From Acidobacteriaceae bacterium (GTDB lineage: Bacteria; Acidobacteriota; Terriglobia; Terriglobales; Acidobacteriaceae): a DNA stretch of 64,000 nucleotides. A model generated the notes under the pieces. That model searched no databases, had not been told where the DNA came from, and saw nothing but the letters and a program-made list of their open reading frames with translations. The first letter of the stretch is position 1, and each line of letters starts with the position of its first letter. Below, piece after piece: positions 55,106-63,710 of this stretch. The translations under genes were made by a program, and so were the position numbers. The stretch lies in NCBI GenBank assembly GCA_035944135.1, contig DASZBM010000001.1, positions 604,797 to 668,796 of the forward strand, written 5' to 3'.

Positions 55106-55933
55106 ATGAAATTTAGCGCACGAATGATTGCAGGTTTTGCGCTGCTACTTGTGCTCGGAAGCACCGTCGGTTGCAACAAGCTGCGCGCTCGTGACCAGCT
55201 GGTCAAAGGCATCCAGGCCTTCAAGGCCGGCCAGTATGAGCAGGCGATCGATCACTTTCAAAATTCCGTCGCCCTGGATCCGAACGATCCAACGACGCGG
55301 CTCTATCTGGCGACCGCTTACAGTTACCAGGTTGTGCCGAACCTCGATACCCCTGACAACCTGAAGATCGCTCAGAAGGCGATGGCCGGCTTCAATGACG
55401 TTCTGGCCAAGAACCCGAATGATGTCGACGCGCTGAAGCAGATCGCCTCCATTCAACGCAATATCAAGCAGTACGACCAGGCGAAGGCTACCTACGAGAA
55501 GATCCTCACGATCAATCCGAAGGATGCCGAAGCGCACTACACGATCGCCTGGATCGACTGGAACCTGGCCTACAAGAACGCTGTCCAGATCCTCGGCGAG
55601 CAGAACCTGCAGGATGACGGCAACGGCAACGTGAAGATGAACAAGGCCACCTGCGCGAAGATGAAGGCCGCCAACACCGACCTGGTGAACGAGGCGATGG
55701 CACAACTTCAGCAGGCCGTCGACAGCCGTTCGAACTACGACGATGCCATGCAGTATCTGAACCTCACCTACCGCCGCAAGGCCGACCTCGACTGCCCGAA
55801 CGACGCCGCCCGTAAGGCCGACCTCGCGCAGGCAGACGAGTGGGTCCAAAAGGCCATGGGCGCCCGCAAGGCGAATGAAGCAGAAAAGGAAAAGAAAGAA
55901 GGCGGCGGCATCACCATGCAGAACAACCAGTAG
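55106..55933 (+). CDS. Tetratricopeptide-repeat lipoprotein
   Basis: 275 residues from ATG 55106, which has GGGGAAGG eight bases upstream and a lipoprotein signal with lipobox near residue 23 (LLVLGSTVGC). The frame is open far upstream, but that part is antisense to the SDR gene. At least three TPR units follow (AFKAGQYEQAIDHFQNSVALDP, split; DQAKATYEKILTINPKDAEA, split; and a C-terminal one). Such proteins usually scaffold envelope complexes. A Lys/Glu-rich tail ends it. Function unknown. Confidence 0.85.
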   Translation: MKFSARMIAGFALLLVLGSTVGCNKLRARDQLVKGIQAFKAGQYEQAIDHFQNSVALDPNDPTTRLYLATAYSYQVVPNLDTPDNLKIAQKAMAGFNDVLAKNPNDVDALKQIASIQRNIKQYDQAKATYEKILTINPKDAEAHYTIAWIDWNLAYKNAVQILGEQNLQDDGNGNVKMNKATCAKMKAANTDLVNEAMAQLQQAVDSRSNYDDAMQYLNLTYRRKADLDCPNDAARKADLAQADEWVQKAMGARKANEAEKEKKEGGGITMQNNQ

Positions 55934-55955
55934 TTCTCCGCCAACCCCCGACACA

Positions 55956-55987
55956 GAAGAGGCCTCCCCGCGATGGGAGGCCTTCTT
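55956..55987 (+). terminator. Rho-independent terminator of the TPR lipoprotein gene
   Basis: Stem AGGCCTCCC with GGGAGGCCT, loop of 6 bases, followed by TCTTCGTTT. It begins about 25 bases after the stop. Confidence 0.75.
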
Positions 55988-56046
55988 CGTTTCAAAGTCC
56001 TGAAGAAATCTTTGAAAATATGACGCAGCGGCAAATCTGGCTTCAT

Positions 56047-56328
56047 TCAGTCATCCGAGCCAAAGCTCAACGACGAAGTCGCCTCACCGCCAGCCGCAAT
56101 CCGCTCCCCGACACTTTCGCCGCTACCGCGAATCGACAGACCAAACCCAATCCGCGTCGCATAAAGGAACCGCTGCGGCTCGCTCTCGTCCGGCCGTGGC
56201 AGATATCGGATCTCCGAAAAGCGCAGGTCCCAGCGCTGATGCTCGTCCGGTTCCTGCGTCAGCCGCCACACCTCGTTGAGAGGAGCGCGCAAAAGGATCT
56301 CAACATAGATACCGCGCTGCCGGGGCAC
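56047..56328 (-). pseudogene. Truncated SRPBCC-family protein gene
   Basis: 93 codons. The product begins like the N terminus of a larger SRPBCC/polyketide-cyclase-like protein (GIYVEILLRAPLNEVWRL, RWDLRFSEIRYLPRPDESEP, YATRIGFGLSIRGSGESVG) but stops just after LSFGSDD, where the rest of the fold should follow. I therefore call it a 3'-truncated remnant rather than an intact gene. It stands 24 bases after the 2H phosphoesterase gene. Confidence 0.6.
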
Positions 56329-56351
56329 CCGATGAGCCTAGCAGACCTCTA

Positions 56352-56897
56352 TTAGCTGTCCAGCGCAAACCGCGCCCTGACCACATACTTCGACCCACCC
56401 GGCGAGAGCTGGCTCTCATACAGCAGAAACTCCACGGCCTCCCAACGCTCCCGCAGCCGTTGCTGTTCAACCGCACGGCGCAACCGCTCAATCGTCTTCC
56501 GCCCATCGCGATTCCTGCTTCGCCCCAGCGTAATGTGCGCCCGGTATGGCCGGTCCTCGACCTCCAGGCCAACGCGCCGCACCGCGCCCGCAACCTCCTC
56601 ATACAGCCGCAGCAGCGGCGGCGTGACCTCCACCTCCGCATAAAGGATTCCCGCGCGCTCAAACACGCCCAGCCGTTCCATCTGCAGCGCGAGACGTGGG
56701 TGCCGCACACGCGCAAGGTCCTCAAGCAGCCGCGCGCGCCTCTCGTCGTCCACCTCGCCCAGGAACACAAGCGTCACATGCCATTGGTCAGGCGTCGACC
56801 ACCGCAGCCCATCATCCTTCGCCCGCAGGCGCAGCGTGAGCCGCTCCAGAGCCACTCGGACGCCCTCGCTGACCGCCAGCCCGATAAACAATCGCAT
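56352..56897 (-). CDS. thpR: RNA 2',3'-cyclic phosphodiesterase (2H family)
   Basis: 181 residues. Both HxTx motifs of the 2H family are present: HVTLVFLGEVDD near residue 40 and HITLGRSRNRDG near residue 125. FIGLAVSEGVRVALERL at the N terminus is typical of ThpR/LigT. The enzyme opens 2',3'-cyclic phosphates in RNA. It follows the exbD genes on the same strand. Confidence 0.9.
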   Translation of the reverse strand: MRLFIGLAVSEGVRVALERLTLRLRAKDDGLRWSTPDQWHVTLVFLGEVDDERRARLLEDLARVRHPRLALQMERLGVFERAGILYAEVEVTPPLLRLYEEVAGAVRRVGLEVEDRPYRAHITLGRSRNRDGRKTIERLRRAVEQQRLRERWEAVEFLLYESQLSPGGSKYVVRARFALDS

Positions 56898-56927
56898 GCG
56901 CTCAGGCTACGCTTCCCCCCAGCACCC

Positions 56928-57344
56928 TCACAGCCTGCCAAGCGCCACGGTCGTCGCTCCCGCGGCCTTTGCCGCTCCTACCGCCATCGCGACCTCGCGA
57001 TAGCTGACCTGCGAGCTCGCGCTCACATAAACCGCCCGCTCCGCTCGAGCACTTAGCGCCGCGAGCAGCACCGCGGTCAGATCCGCTCCGTCGACAGTCA
57101 TCCCATCAACCTCGAACCTGGTTTTGCTTCCGGCGTTACCCGCCTCGTCCCCGAGCACACGCAGGCTCACCGGCGCCTGCATCCGCTGCGGAGACTTTGA
57201 CTGGTCCGGGACGCGGCTCTCGAGCCCGCGCGGCATCACCGGCACGATAACCATGAAGATGATCAGCAACACCAGAAGCACATCAATTAGCGGCGTTACG
57301 TTGATCTCAGCCTGCTGCGAAGAATTCGAACCAGAGAAGGACAT
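56928..57344 (-). CDS. exbD: ExbD/TolR family biopolymer transport protein (third copy)
   Basis: 138 residues. One N-terminal membrane helix with the proton-pathway Asp (INVTPLIDVLLVLLIIFMV) and a periplasmic domain (RVPDQSKSPQ, VSLRVLG, YVSASSQVSYREVAMAVGAAK). It is separated from the second copy by 218 bases holding a strong terminator, so it may be transcribed apart. It has the most divergent periplasmic part of the three. Confidence 0.88.
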   Translation of the reverse strand: MSFSGSNSSQQAEINVTPLIDVLLVLLIIFMVIVPVMPRGLESRVPDQSKSPQRMQAPVSLRVLGDEAGNAGSKTRFEVDGMTVDGADLTAVLLAALSARAERAVYVSASSQVSYREVAMAVGAAKAAGATTVALGRL

Positions 57345-57510
57345 CTCGGCACCTCACACCCAAAGATAAGCAGCGCGGCGAGCACTCTTTCTCTACGTCA
57401 CTACGAAAAACCACGGCTCGGCGAGAGCCTCTTTCTGCAGTCACTTCCCTGACTTAGACACCGCCGGGCCTCACAGGTTCCATGACAGCAGCGGCCTTCT
57501 CAAACGAAAA

Positions 57511-57536
57511 CAGCGATGGCCCGAAGGCCATCGCTG
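57511..57536 (-). terminator. Rho-independent terminator after the second exbD
   Basis: Perfect 11-bp stem (57511-57521 with 57526-57536) and a TTCG tetraloop on the minus strand, followed by TTTTCG, 27 bases after the exbD stop. Confidence 0.85.
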
Positions 57537-57562
57537 CGTTGTTGTCCCGCCAGTAGCTCGGT

Positions 57563-57997
57563 TTAGTGTCCTGCCTCAACCTGCGGAGTGATGATGCCGA
57601 TGTTCGTCACGTCAGCCTGGTGGCCGAAGCCGATCACCTGGGCGATGGTCCCGAAGTTCAGGTCCTTATCGCCCTTCACGAACATCACCTTCTCTGACCG
57701 CGTCGAGAAGATCTTCTGCAGCTCCGGCGCGAGATCTCCGCGTGCAAAGGTCTGGTCGTTGATCTTGTACGTCGGCACCGCCGCTCCGTTCGAAAGCACC
57801 TGCACCACAATCGTGCGATCGTTGGGCTGGTCCTGCTGCGGATTCTTCGGCGGCTGGGGAACCAGCGCCTCAAGTCCCTTCGGCGTGACCGGCACAATCA
57901 CCATGAAGATGATCAGCAACACCAGCAGCACGTCGATCAGCGGTGTTACGTTGATGTCGGAGGATAGTCCGCCTCCGCCGCCTCCACCCATTCCCAT
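57563..57997 (-). CDS. exbD: ExbD/TolR family biopolymer transport protein (second copy)
   Basis: 144 residues. Glycine-rich N terminus (MGMGGGGGGGLSSD), one helix with the conserved Asp (INVTPLIDVLLVLLIIFMV), and a periplasmic domain ending FGTIAQVIGFGHQADVTN with IGIITPQ. It works with ExbB to energise TonB. It lies 49 bases after the first copy. Confidence 0.92.
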   Translation of the reverse strand: MGMGGGGGGGLSSDINVTPLIDVLLVLLIIFMVIVPVTPKGLEALVPQPPKNPQQDQPNDRTIVVQVLSNGAAVPTYKINDQTFARGDLAPELQKIFSTRSEKVMFVKGDKDLNFGTIAQVIGFGHQADVTNIGIITPQVEAGH

Positions 57998-58046
57998 AGT
58001 TCATTCCTTTCTGCGACAAACCGGCGTTTGAACCGGGCCGCCGCCG

Positions 58047-58487
58047 CTACGATGCCTGCGATTGATTATCGGTCAGCAAGTTCAGTTGGCTGACGCCGGC
58101 CGTACGCAGAGCGTCGATCGTGTCCATCACCTTGCCGTAATTTGCGCGCTCGTCTGCACGCAGATAGACCGACTTGTCGGCCGCCGGATCCGTCTTCTTC
58201 GCCTCAAGATCCGCCACCTTCTGGCCGAGATCGCCCAGCGCGACCGGATCGCCGCCAAGGAAGACGTGGCCATCGCGAGTCACCGCTACGGTAATGGCGT
58301 CCTCTTTATTCGCGGCATCCATCATCGTCGCCGCGGTCACGACCGGCAGCGTGACGTTCACTTTGTTGTTCAACATCGGGGTGATGACCATGAAGATGAT
58401 CAGGAGCACCAGCATCACGTCCACCATCGGCGTGACATTGATGTTCGAGTTGACCTTCTTGCCCTCGTCCCGCTTCGCGATTGACAT
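58047..58487 (-). CDS. exbD: ExbD/TolR family biopolymer transport protein (first copy)
   Basis: 146 residues from ATG 58487 (GGGAG nine bases upstream; the frame runs open to 58601 but that part has no family similarity). One helix with the conserved Asp (INVTPMVDVMLVLLIIFMV), then a longer periplasmic part with YLRADERANYGKVMDTIDAL and GVSQLNLLT. It is the first exbD after exbB. Confidence 0.92.
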   Translation of the reverse strand: MSIAKRDEGKKVNSNINVTPMVDVMLVLLIIFMVITPMLNNKVNVTLPVVTAATMMDAANKEDAITVAVTRDGHVFLGGDPVALGDLGQKVADLEAKKTDPAADKSVYLRADERANYGKVMDTIDALRTAGVSQLNLLTDNQSQAS

Positions 58488-58660
58488 AGCTCTTAACTCC
58501 CGCCGGCCACTTCCGTCCGGCTGCTGGCTATCCTGCGAGCCCTTTATAAGGTTTGCGGCTGTATGTACTCCGGCTGCCTTTTCTTTGGCAGCCGGAGCCA
58601 CAATCCGTGTACTCGCAGGCGGGGTTCAACCTCAGGGGTGCGCTCAGGCACCCCGCGGGC

Positions 58661-59398
58661 TTAGCGGTGCGACTGCTTGATGAAGTAGTCCACCAGCTCC
58701 GACGAGCTGTTGTCCATCTCCACGTCAAACGCCTCAACTTTGTTGGTGAAGTAGTTGAAGCACATAACGGCAGGGATGGCGACGAGCAGACCGAACGCCG
58801 TCGTAACCAGGGCTTCCGAAATACCGCCGGCCACAGCGCCGATACCTGAGGTCTTCTGCACCGCGATCTGTTGGAAGGCGTTCAGAATGCCCATAACCGT
58901 GCCGAGCAGGCCGATGAACGGAGCCGTCGATCCGATGGTCGCGAGACCGCCCAGGCCCTTCTTGAGCTTGGCGTGAACGATGCCTTCCGACCGCTCGAGA
59001 GCGCGCTTGGAGCTCTCAACCTGCTCCTCAGTGATCGCACCACCCGAACCGAACGAACGGAACTCAGTGAGGCCGGCAGTGACTACCTCGGCAAGGTGGG
59101 ACTTCTTGGAGCGATCGGCAACCTTGATCGCCTCATCCAGACGGCCTTCCTTCAGGGCGCCGGCAACCCGCGGAGCGAACTCACGCGACTGCTTGCGTGC
59201 GGCCGAGAAATACAGCGCGCGGTCGATGATCACAGCCAGCGACCAGATCGACATGATGAAGAGAATAATGACGATCGCCTTGGCGAAGTAGCCCATGTGG
59301 CCCCAAAGCTCCATGGGGCTGAAGCCAACGGACTGCTGCTGGTCCTGCAGGAACAGGGCGAGAGATGCGGGAGTGTTTGCGAGATGAGCGAGAATCAC
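58661..59398 (-). CDS. exbB: ExbB/TolQ/MotA family proton channel protein
   Basis: 245 residues from GTG 59398, with AGGAGGAA upstream. Three membrane helices: FAKAIVIILFIMSIWSLAVI near 35-55, then a large cytoplasmic part, and two more near 155 and 195 (FIGLLGTVMGILNAFQQIA and SEALVTTAFGLLVAIPAVM). It is the proton channel that drives TonB with ExbD. Confidence 0.94.
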   Translation of the reverse strand: MILAHLANTPASLALFLQDQQQSVGFSPMELWGHMGYFAKAIVIILFIMSIWSLAVIIDRALYFSAARKQSREFAPRVAGALKEGRLDEAIKVADRSKKSHLAEVVTAGLTEFRSFGSGGAITEEQVESSKRALERSEGIVHAKLKKGLGGLATIGSTAPFIGLLGTVMGILNAFQQIAVQKTSGIGAVAGGISEALVTTAFGLLVAIPAVMCFNYFTNKVEAFDVEMDNSSSELVDYFIKQSHR

Positions 59399-59550
59399 GG
59401 AATTCGTTCCTCCTGGGGAGACATGCGGGATATCAGCATCCAGAATCCAACTGGGGTCTCGGATGCAATGAAGCTTGAAAGGTCCGGAGGGGGCCCGGAG
59501 CTTAAGTCTTTAGGTGAGACGCAAAAGTTGCGCCAAGGGGAGGGTGAATA

Positions 59551-59573
59551 GCGGTGTCAGTCATTGACACCGC
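59551..59573. repeat. Perfect 9-bp hairpin between exbB and tonB
   Basis: GCGGTGTCA pairs with TGACACCGC across a 5-base loop. It may be an mRNA processing site or operator between tonB and exbB. Confidence 0.4.
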
Positions 59574-59605
59574 CTACGTTACCGGCCGGGCGGGTCATCG
59601 GCAAT

Positions 59606-59642
59606 GCCGCTCAGGTAGCAGATCGACCGCCACCTGAGCGGC
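59606..59642 (-). terminator. Hairpin directly after tonB
   Basis: Perfect 11-bp stem (59606-59616 with 59632-59642) about 8 bases after the tonB stop. There is no T-run, so it may be an attenuator rather than a full terminator. Confidence 0.5.
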
Positions 59643-59649
59643 ACACTTT

Positions 59650-60390
59650 TTAGCCGCCATTGAGATTGAAGTTAACCGTAATGGTCGTATCCACCTCGGT
59701 GGGTTCGCCATTCAGAAGATAGGGTTTATACCTCCATTGCCGCACGGCATCGGTCGCGGCTCCCACCAGCATCGGCGGGCCGCTGATGACGCTCAGGTTC
59801 TCAATTGCTCCGCTCTTGCCGATGATGGCATGCAGCACCACCGTTCCGCCAACGTGCGCGGCGCGGGCAATCGGAGGATAGACCGGCGTGGTCTTCGTAA
59901 TAATCTGGCCGGCCATGACACCACCCGAGATCCGGGTCGGTCCCTTCGGCTTGGGCGGCTCAACATTGATCTTCGGACCTGTACCAGCGCCTCCGGGCAT
60001 GCCGCCCAGAATGCCACCGGCAGCTCCACCCGACATCCCGCTCATACCCGCGACACCACCGGTCGAGGGCGGCGGAGGCGCCTCTTCCTTGATCATCTTG
60101 ATGTCCTTCGGGATCTTCGTTGGCGCGTGCAGGCCCTGGTCGATCTCCGACACAATCTTGATCGGCTTAATCGCCGCTGGTGGCGGCGGAGGCGGTGGTG
60201 GAGGCGGCGGAGGGGGCGGGGCCGTCAGCGACGCTGTCAACGCACCATGCGGCAGCGCCTCAGGATATAGAAGAGGAATCAAGATCATCGTCGCTAGAAT
60301 GGCGGCATTGATTCCAAACGTAAGGATCATCCACCATTTGGATTTGGTCTTGATCCTCCCGCCGGATTCCATCATTGCATCTTCAAACAT
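59650..60390 (-). CDS. tonB: Energy transducer TonB
   Basis: 246 residues from ATG 60390 (GGAGG five bases upstream). A membrane anchor near residues 20-38 is followed by a run of about 14 prolines, a Gly/Pro-rich spacer (GGVAGMSGMSGGAAGGILGG, split) and the C-terminal TonB domain (TPVYPPIARAAHVGGTVVLH, then GAATDAVRQWRYKPYLLNGEP). It spans the periplasm and drives TonB receptors such as the one at 32552-34582, using ExbB and ExbD. Confidence 0.93.
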   Translation of the reverse strand: MFEDAMMESGGRIKTKSKWWMILTFGINAAILATMILIPLLYPEALPHGALTASLTAPPPPPPPPPPPPPPAAIKPIKIVSEIDQGLHAPTKIPKDIKMIKEEAPPPPSTGGVAGMSGMSGGAAGGILGGMPGGAGTGPKINVEPPKPKGPTRISGGVMAGQIITKTTPVYPPIARAAHVGGTVVLHAIIGKSGAIENLSVISGPPMLVGAATDAVRQWRYKPYLLNGEPTEVDTTITVNFNLNGG

Positions 60391-60642
60391 AGGGACCTCC
60401 TCCCACGCGGGAGAGCTACCGGCGTTAGACACCGCAGCAGGCTGAATTGTTCCCGAATCGGACAGGGCCGCAAATTATTGCTCGATCCGGCCCACATCCT
60501 GTGCGTGGTGTCGAAGAGCATAGCAGGATTTTCACAGGTCCGGCTACTGTCAGACAGCCCGTCAATCCCTCTTCCCCGCCATGTGTCGTATCCCCAACAA
60601 AATCTGCTCCAACTCAGTGCACTCTGCTGTCCCAAAGAGCAA

Positions 60643-60666
60643 GGGCGCCGCAAACCGCCGGCGCCC
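60643..60666 (-). terminator. Possible terminator of the yajC-secD-secF operon
   Basis: 8-bp GC stem (60643-60650 with 60659-60666) 30 bases after the secF stop; followed by TTGCTCTTT on the minus strand. Confidence 0.5.
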
Positions 60667-60695
60667 CAAAAACTCCCAATTCTCGGTTCCCTGTC

Positions 60696-61691
60696 CTAGC
60701 GCCGTACTCCCTTGGCCGCCGGCAACGTCGCCTTCCTGGTCACGGTCTTCCCGCTCTTCGATCTCCAGTCCTGGTAGGCCACCAGCATCGGCGCCGCCAC
60801 GGCAATCGATGAGTACGTTCCGATCAAAATGCCGACCACCAGTGCAAACGAGAATCCGTGCAACACCTCGCCGCCGAACAGGAACAGGCTCAACACTGTC
60901 AGGAATGTCAGTCCCGAGGTCAGCACCGTCCGGCTCAGCGTCTGGTTGATCGAGCGGTTCACCACGTCCGCCAGCTTCTCGCGGCGGTTCATCGCCAGGT
61001 TTTCGCGGATACGGTCGAACACAACGATCGTGTCATTCATCGAGTAACCGATCAGCGTCAGGATCGCTGCGATCACTGTCAGCGAGATCTCCTGGTTCGT
61101 CAGCGAGAACGCGCCCACCGTAATCAGCGTGTCGTGGAGACACGCAACCACCGCCGCGACACCATAGATCAGCTCAAACCGGAACCACAGGTAAACGAGC
61201 ATCCCCAGCAGCGAGTAAAGCGTCGCCAGCCACGCCTGATGCTGCAGCTGCTTGCCCGCCGTCGGCCCGATGATGTCCACCTGCTGAATGGTGAAGCCGG
61301 AGTCGTGATAGTTCGCGGCCAGCGCGTTCTCGACTTCGCTGCGGCCCTGATCATGCGCCGCGTCCATTGCCGAGGTCAGCGGCAGCTTCACGATCACATC
61401 GTTCGTGCTGTGCCCTGCACCCGAGATGCGCTGAATCGCTGCATCGTGTATCCCCGCCTTGTCCATCGCCGCGCGAATATGGTCTTCGTTCGGCGTCGAA
61501 TCAAAGCGCACACCGATCTGTGTGCCGCCCGTGAAGTCCACGCTCAGCGGCAGATGGTGCCAGAACGCCAGGCTCAGAACGCCCGCCACTGAAAAGATCA
61601 GCGAGAAGCCCAGGAAGTACCACTTCTTCCCCAGCCAGTCCATATTTACATCATGAAAAAATTCCACGTCGCTCTTATCCTTGCGCGGCAT
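60696..61691 (-). CDS. secF: Protein translocase subunit SecF
   Basis: 331 residues. Six membrane helices; the first near residues 25-45 after the short cytoplasmic part MDWLGKKWYFLGFSLIFS. SecD/SecF signatures: LSVDFTGGTQIGVRF, ILTLIGYSMNDTIVVFDRIREN and RTVLTSGLTFLTVLSLFLFGG. It helps export proteins and re-insert membrane proteins using the proton force. It follows secD by 43 bases. Confidence 0.96.
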   Translation of the reverse strand: MPRKDKSDVEFFHDVNMDWLGKKWYFLGFSLIFSVAGVLSLAFWHHLPLSVDFTGGTQIGVRFDSTPNEDHIRAAMDKAGIHDAAIQRISGAGHSTNDVIVKLPLTSAMDAAHDQGRSEVENALAANYHDSGFTIQQVDIIGPTAGKQLQHQAWLATLYSLLGMLVYLWFRFELIYGVAAVVACLHDTLITVGAFSLTNQEISLTVIAAILTLIGYSMNDTIVVFDRIRENLAMNRREKLADVVNRSINQTLSRTVLTSGLTFLTVLSLFLFGGEVLHGFSFALVVGILIGTYSSIAVAAPMLVAYQDWRSKSGKTVTRKATLPAAKGVRR

Positions 61692-61734
61692 TAACTCGCC
61701 GCAGATCTAATCTCTAATTTCTGATCTCTGCTCT

Positions 61735-63324
61735 CTAAATCGACAACACGGCCGCGCGGCCGCGCTTCTCCAACAGCGCATCGAAGATCACGCGCGAGAC
61801 AAACACAGCCGTAAACAGGTTCGCCAGCAGACCGAAGGTGAGCGTCACCGCAAATCCCTTCACTGGCCCGGTGCCGAAGATAAACAGAATCGCCGCCGAA
61901 ACAATCGTCGTGATGTGCGTATCCAGAATCGTGATCCATGCATGGCCAAAACCGTCATGGACCGCCGCGGCAGACGTCTTGCCCGCGCGCAGCTCTTCAC
62001 GAATCCTCTCGAAGATCAGTACGTTCGAGTCCACGCCCATACCGATGGTCAGAATCACACCCGCAATTCCCGGCAGCGTCAGCGTCGCGTGACTGAAGCC
62101 CATAAACCCTAGAAGGATCACGAGGTTCAGAATCAGCGCCAGGTCCGCGTTGATGCCCGCGCCCCGGTAATAAATCAGCATGAAGATCAGCACTGCGGCC
62201 ATGCCCGCAATTGCCGACACCACACCCTGGTGAATACTCTGCTTGCCCAGCGACGGCCCAACCGTATTTGTGTCCAGGTAAGAGATCGAAGCCGGCAGCG
62301 ACCCGGTGCGCAACATCAGGCTCAGATCATTCGCCTGCTGCTGCGAGAATCCGCCATGGATCTCGCCGCTGTCACGAATCGCGCTTTCGATGTTCGCAAC
62401 CTCTTTGACCTTGTTCTCGAGCACGATCGCCATGCCCGTATTCACGTTCGCCGAGGTGTACTTGTAGAACCGGTCGCCGGCCTCGGTTGTCAGCGTAAAC
62501 GTAATATCCGGCTGACCGTTCTGGTCGGTCGAAGGCTGCGCCCCGCGGAAATCCGTTCCTTCCACGATCGACGCTCGCTTCAGCAGATACCACTGGTCCG
62601 GTCCGCCCGCGCCATTGTTGCCCTGCACCAGTTCCTCATCCGGAGGCACCGTTCCACCCAGCGCCGCCAGCGCCTGTTGCTGATCCGGCCACGGCCCCTG
62701 CCCCGGAACCACTGCATGAATCTCCAGCTTCGCCGTCGACTGGATAATGTTCTCGACGCGCGACAGGTCCGTCACACCCGGCAGCTCCACCAGGATCTCG
62801 TTGTCGCCCAATCCGTATTGCTCGATCACGGGCTCCGACACACCCAGCGAATCGACACGTTCGCGGATGGTTTCGATCGAGGTCTGCAACGTGCGCGCCT
62901 CGAGATCGCGAATCGCCGCCTCCTTCATCGTCAGTACATAGCTGCCGTTCGCCCCGCTCGAGATGTCATAGGCCGCGTACTCGGTGCCCGTCAGCACATC
63001 ATGAATCGCCGACTGCTGCGCAGGCGTTCCACCCGTAACCGTGATGACCTCAGGATGCGCCAGGTCCGTCTTCGCCGCCTGTGCGCCCAGTGGCTGCAGC
63101 GCGGTATTCAGCGCCTGCATGTCGCGGTCCGTCGCCGAGTTCACCGCCTCCTCGACGTGCACCTTCAACACCAGGTGCGTTCCGCCTTGCAGGTCTAATC
63201 CCAGGTGAATGCGGTTCAGCAGCGCGTCTTTAACGCCATGCGTTGGGATCCCGAAGATCCCGTAAACAAAGATCACCAGCACTGCGATGATGAATACTGT
63301 CTTGCCCTTCAGATTCTTTCCCAT
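61735..63324 (-). CDS. secD: Protein translocase subunit SecD
   Basis: 529 residues. One N-terminal helix, a large periplasmic part with the P1 domain (IHLGLDLQGGTHLVLKV; LGVSEPVIEQYGLGDNEILVELPGV, split), then five helices with ALILNLVILLGFMGF and LTIGMGVDSNVLIFERIREEL. It works with SecF and YajC. It starts 86 bases after the yajC stop. Confidence 0.96.
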   Translation of the reverse strand: MGKNLKGKTVFIIAVLVIFVYGIFGIPTHGVKDALLNRIHLGLDLQGGTHLVLKVHVEEAVNSATDRDMQALNTALQPLGAQAAKTDLAHPEVITVTGGTPAQQSAIHDVLTGTEYAAYDISSGANGSYVLTMKEAAIRDLEARTLQTSIETIRERVDSLGVSEPVIEQYGLGDNEILVELPGVTDLSRVENIIQSTAKLEIHAVVPGQGPWPDQQQALAALGGTVPPDEELVQGNNGAGGPDQWYLLKRASIVEGTDFRGAQPSTDQNGQPDITFTLTTEAGDRFYKYTSANVNTGMAIVLENKVKEVANIESAIRDSGEIHGGFSQQQANDLSLMLRTGSLPASISYLDTNTVGPSLGKQSIHQGVVSAIAGMAAVLIFMLIYYRGAGINADLALILNLVILLGFMGFSHATLTLPGIAGVILTIGMGVDSNVLIFERIREELRAGKTSAAAVHDGFGHAWITILDTHITTIVSAAILFIFGTGPVKGFAVTLTFGLLANLFTAVFVSRVIFDALLEKRGRAAVLSI

Positions 63325-63365
63325 CGTCCGTCTCTAAACTCCGCTCGCCCTTAATTCCCTTTGCC

Positions 63366-63407
63366 GGGTGCCCCAATCACGCGCAGCTTGATCGCGCATG
63401 AGCGGGA
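63366..63407. repeat. Repeat unit beginning GGGTGCCCCA between yajC and secD
   Basis: GGGTGCCCCAATCACGCGC and GCGCATGAGCGGG form an imperfect hairpin like the units at 1822-1913. Confidence 0.45.
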
Positions 63408-63410
63408 GCT

Positions 63411-63710
63411 CTACGCCTTCGGCGTCTCGTCCGTCGTGACCGCCGCAATTGCGCTCTTCACCATCTCCAGCTTCACGTTGTCCGGCGCGCACTTCACAAC
63501 CAGCACGTCATCCTTCACGCTGACGATCGTTCCGCGGATCCCGCCGTTCGTCGTTACCTTATCGCCCGGCTTCAGGTTCGAAAGCATCTGCTGCCACTGC
63601 TTCTGCTTGCGCTGATTCGGCGCAATCAGCAGAAAATACATCGCCACAAACATCAAAATAAGCAGGGGAAAGCCGCCGAACGAGCCGAACCCTCCCGCTG
63701 CAGCCAACAT
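63411..63710 (-). CDS. yajC: Preprotein translocase subunit YajC
   Basis: 99 residues from ATG 63710. One membrane helix (FPLLILMFVAMYFLLIAP) and the conserved cytoplasmic part NQRKQKQWQQMLSNLKPGDK with VTTNGGIRGTIVSVKDD. It is the small partner of SecD and SecF. A GTG start at 63737 is possible; neither start has a good ribosome binding site. The frame is open farther but has no similarity there. Confidence 0.88.
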   Translation of the reverse strand: MLAAAGGFGSFGGFPLLILMFVAMYFLLIAPNQRKQKQWQQMLSNLKPGDKVTTNGGIRGTIVSVKDDVLVVKCAPDNVKLEMVKSAIAAVTTDETPKA

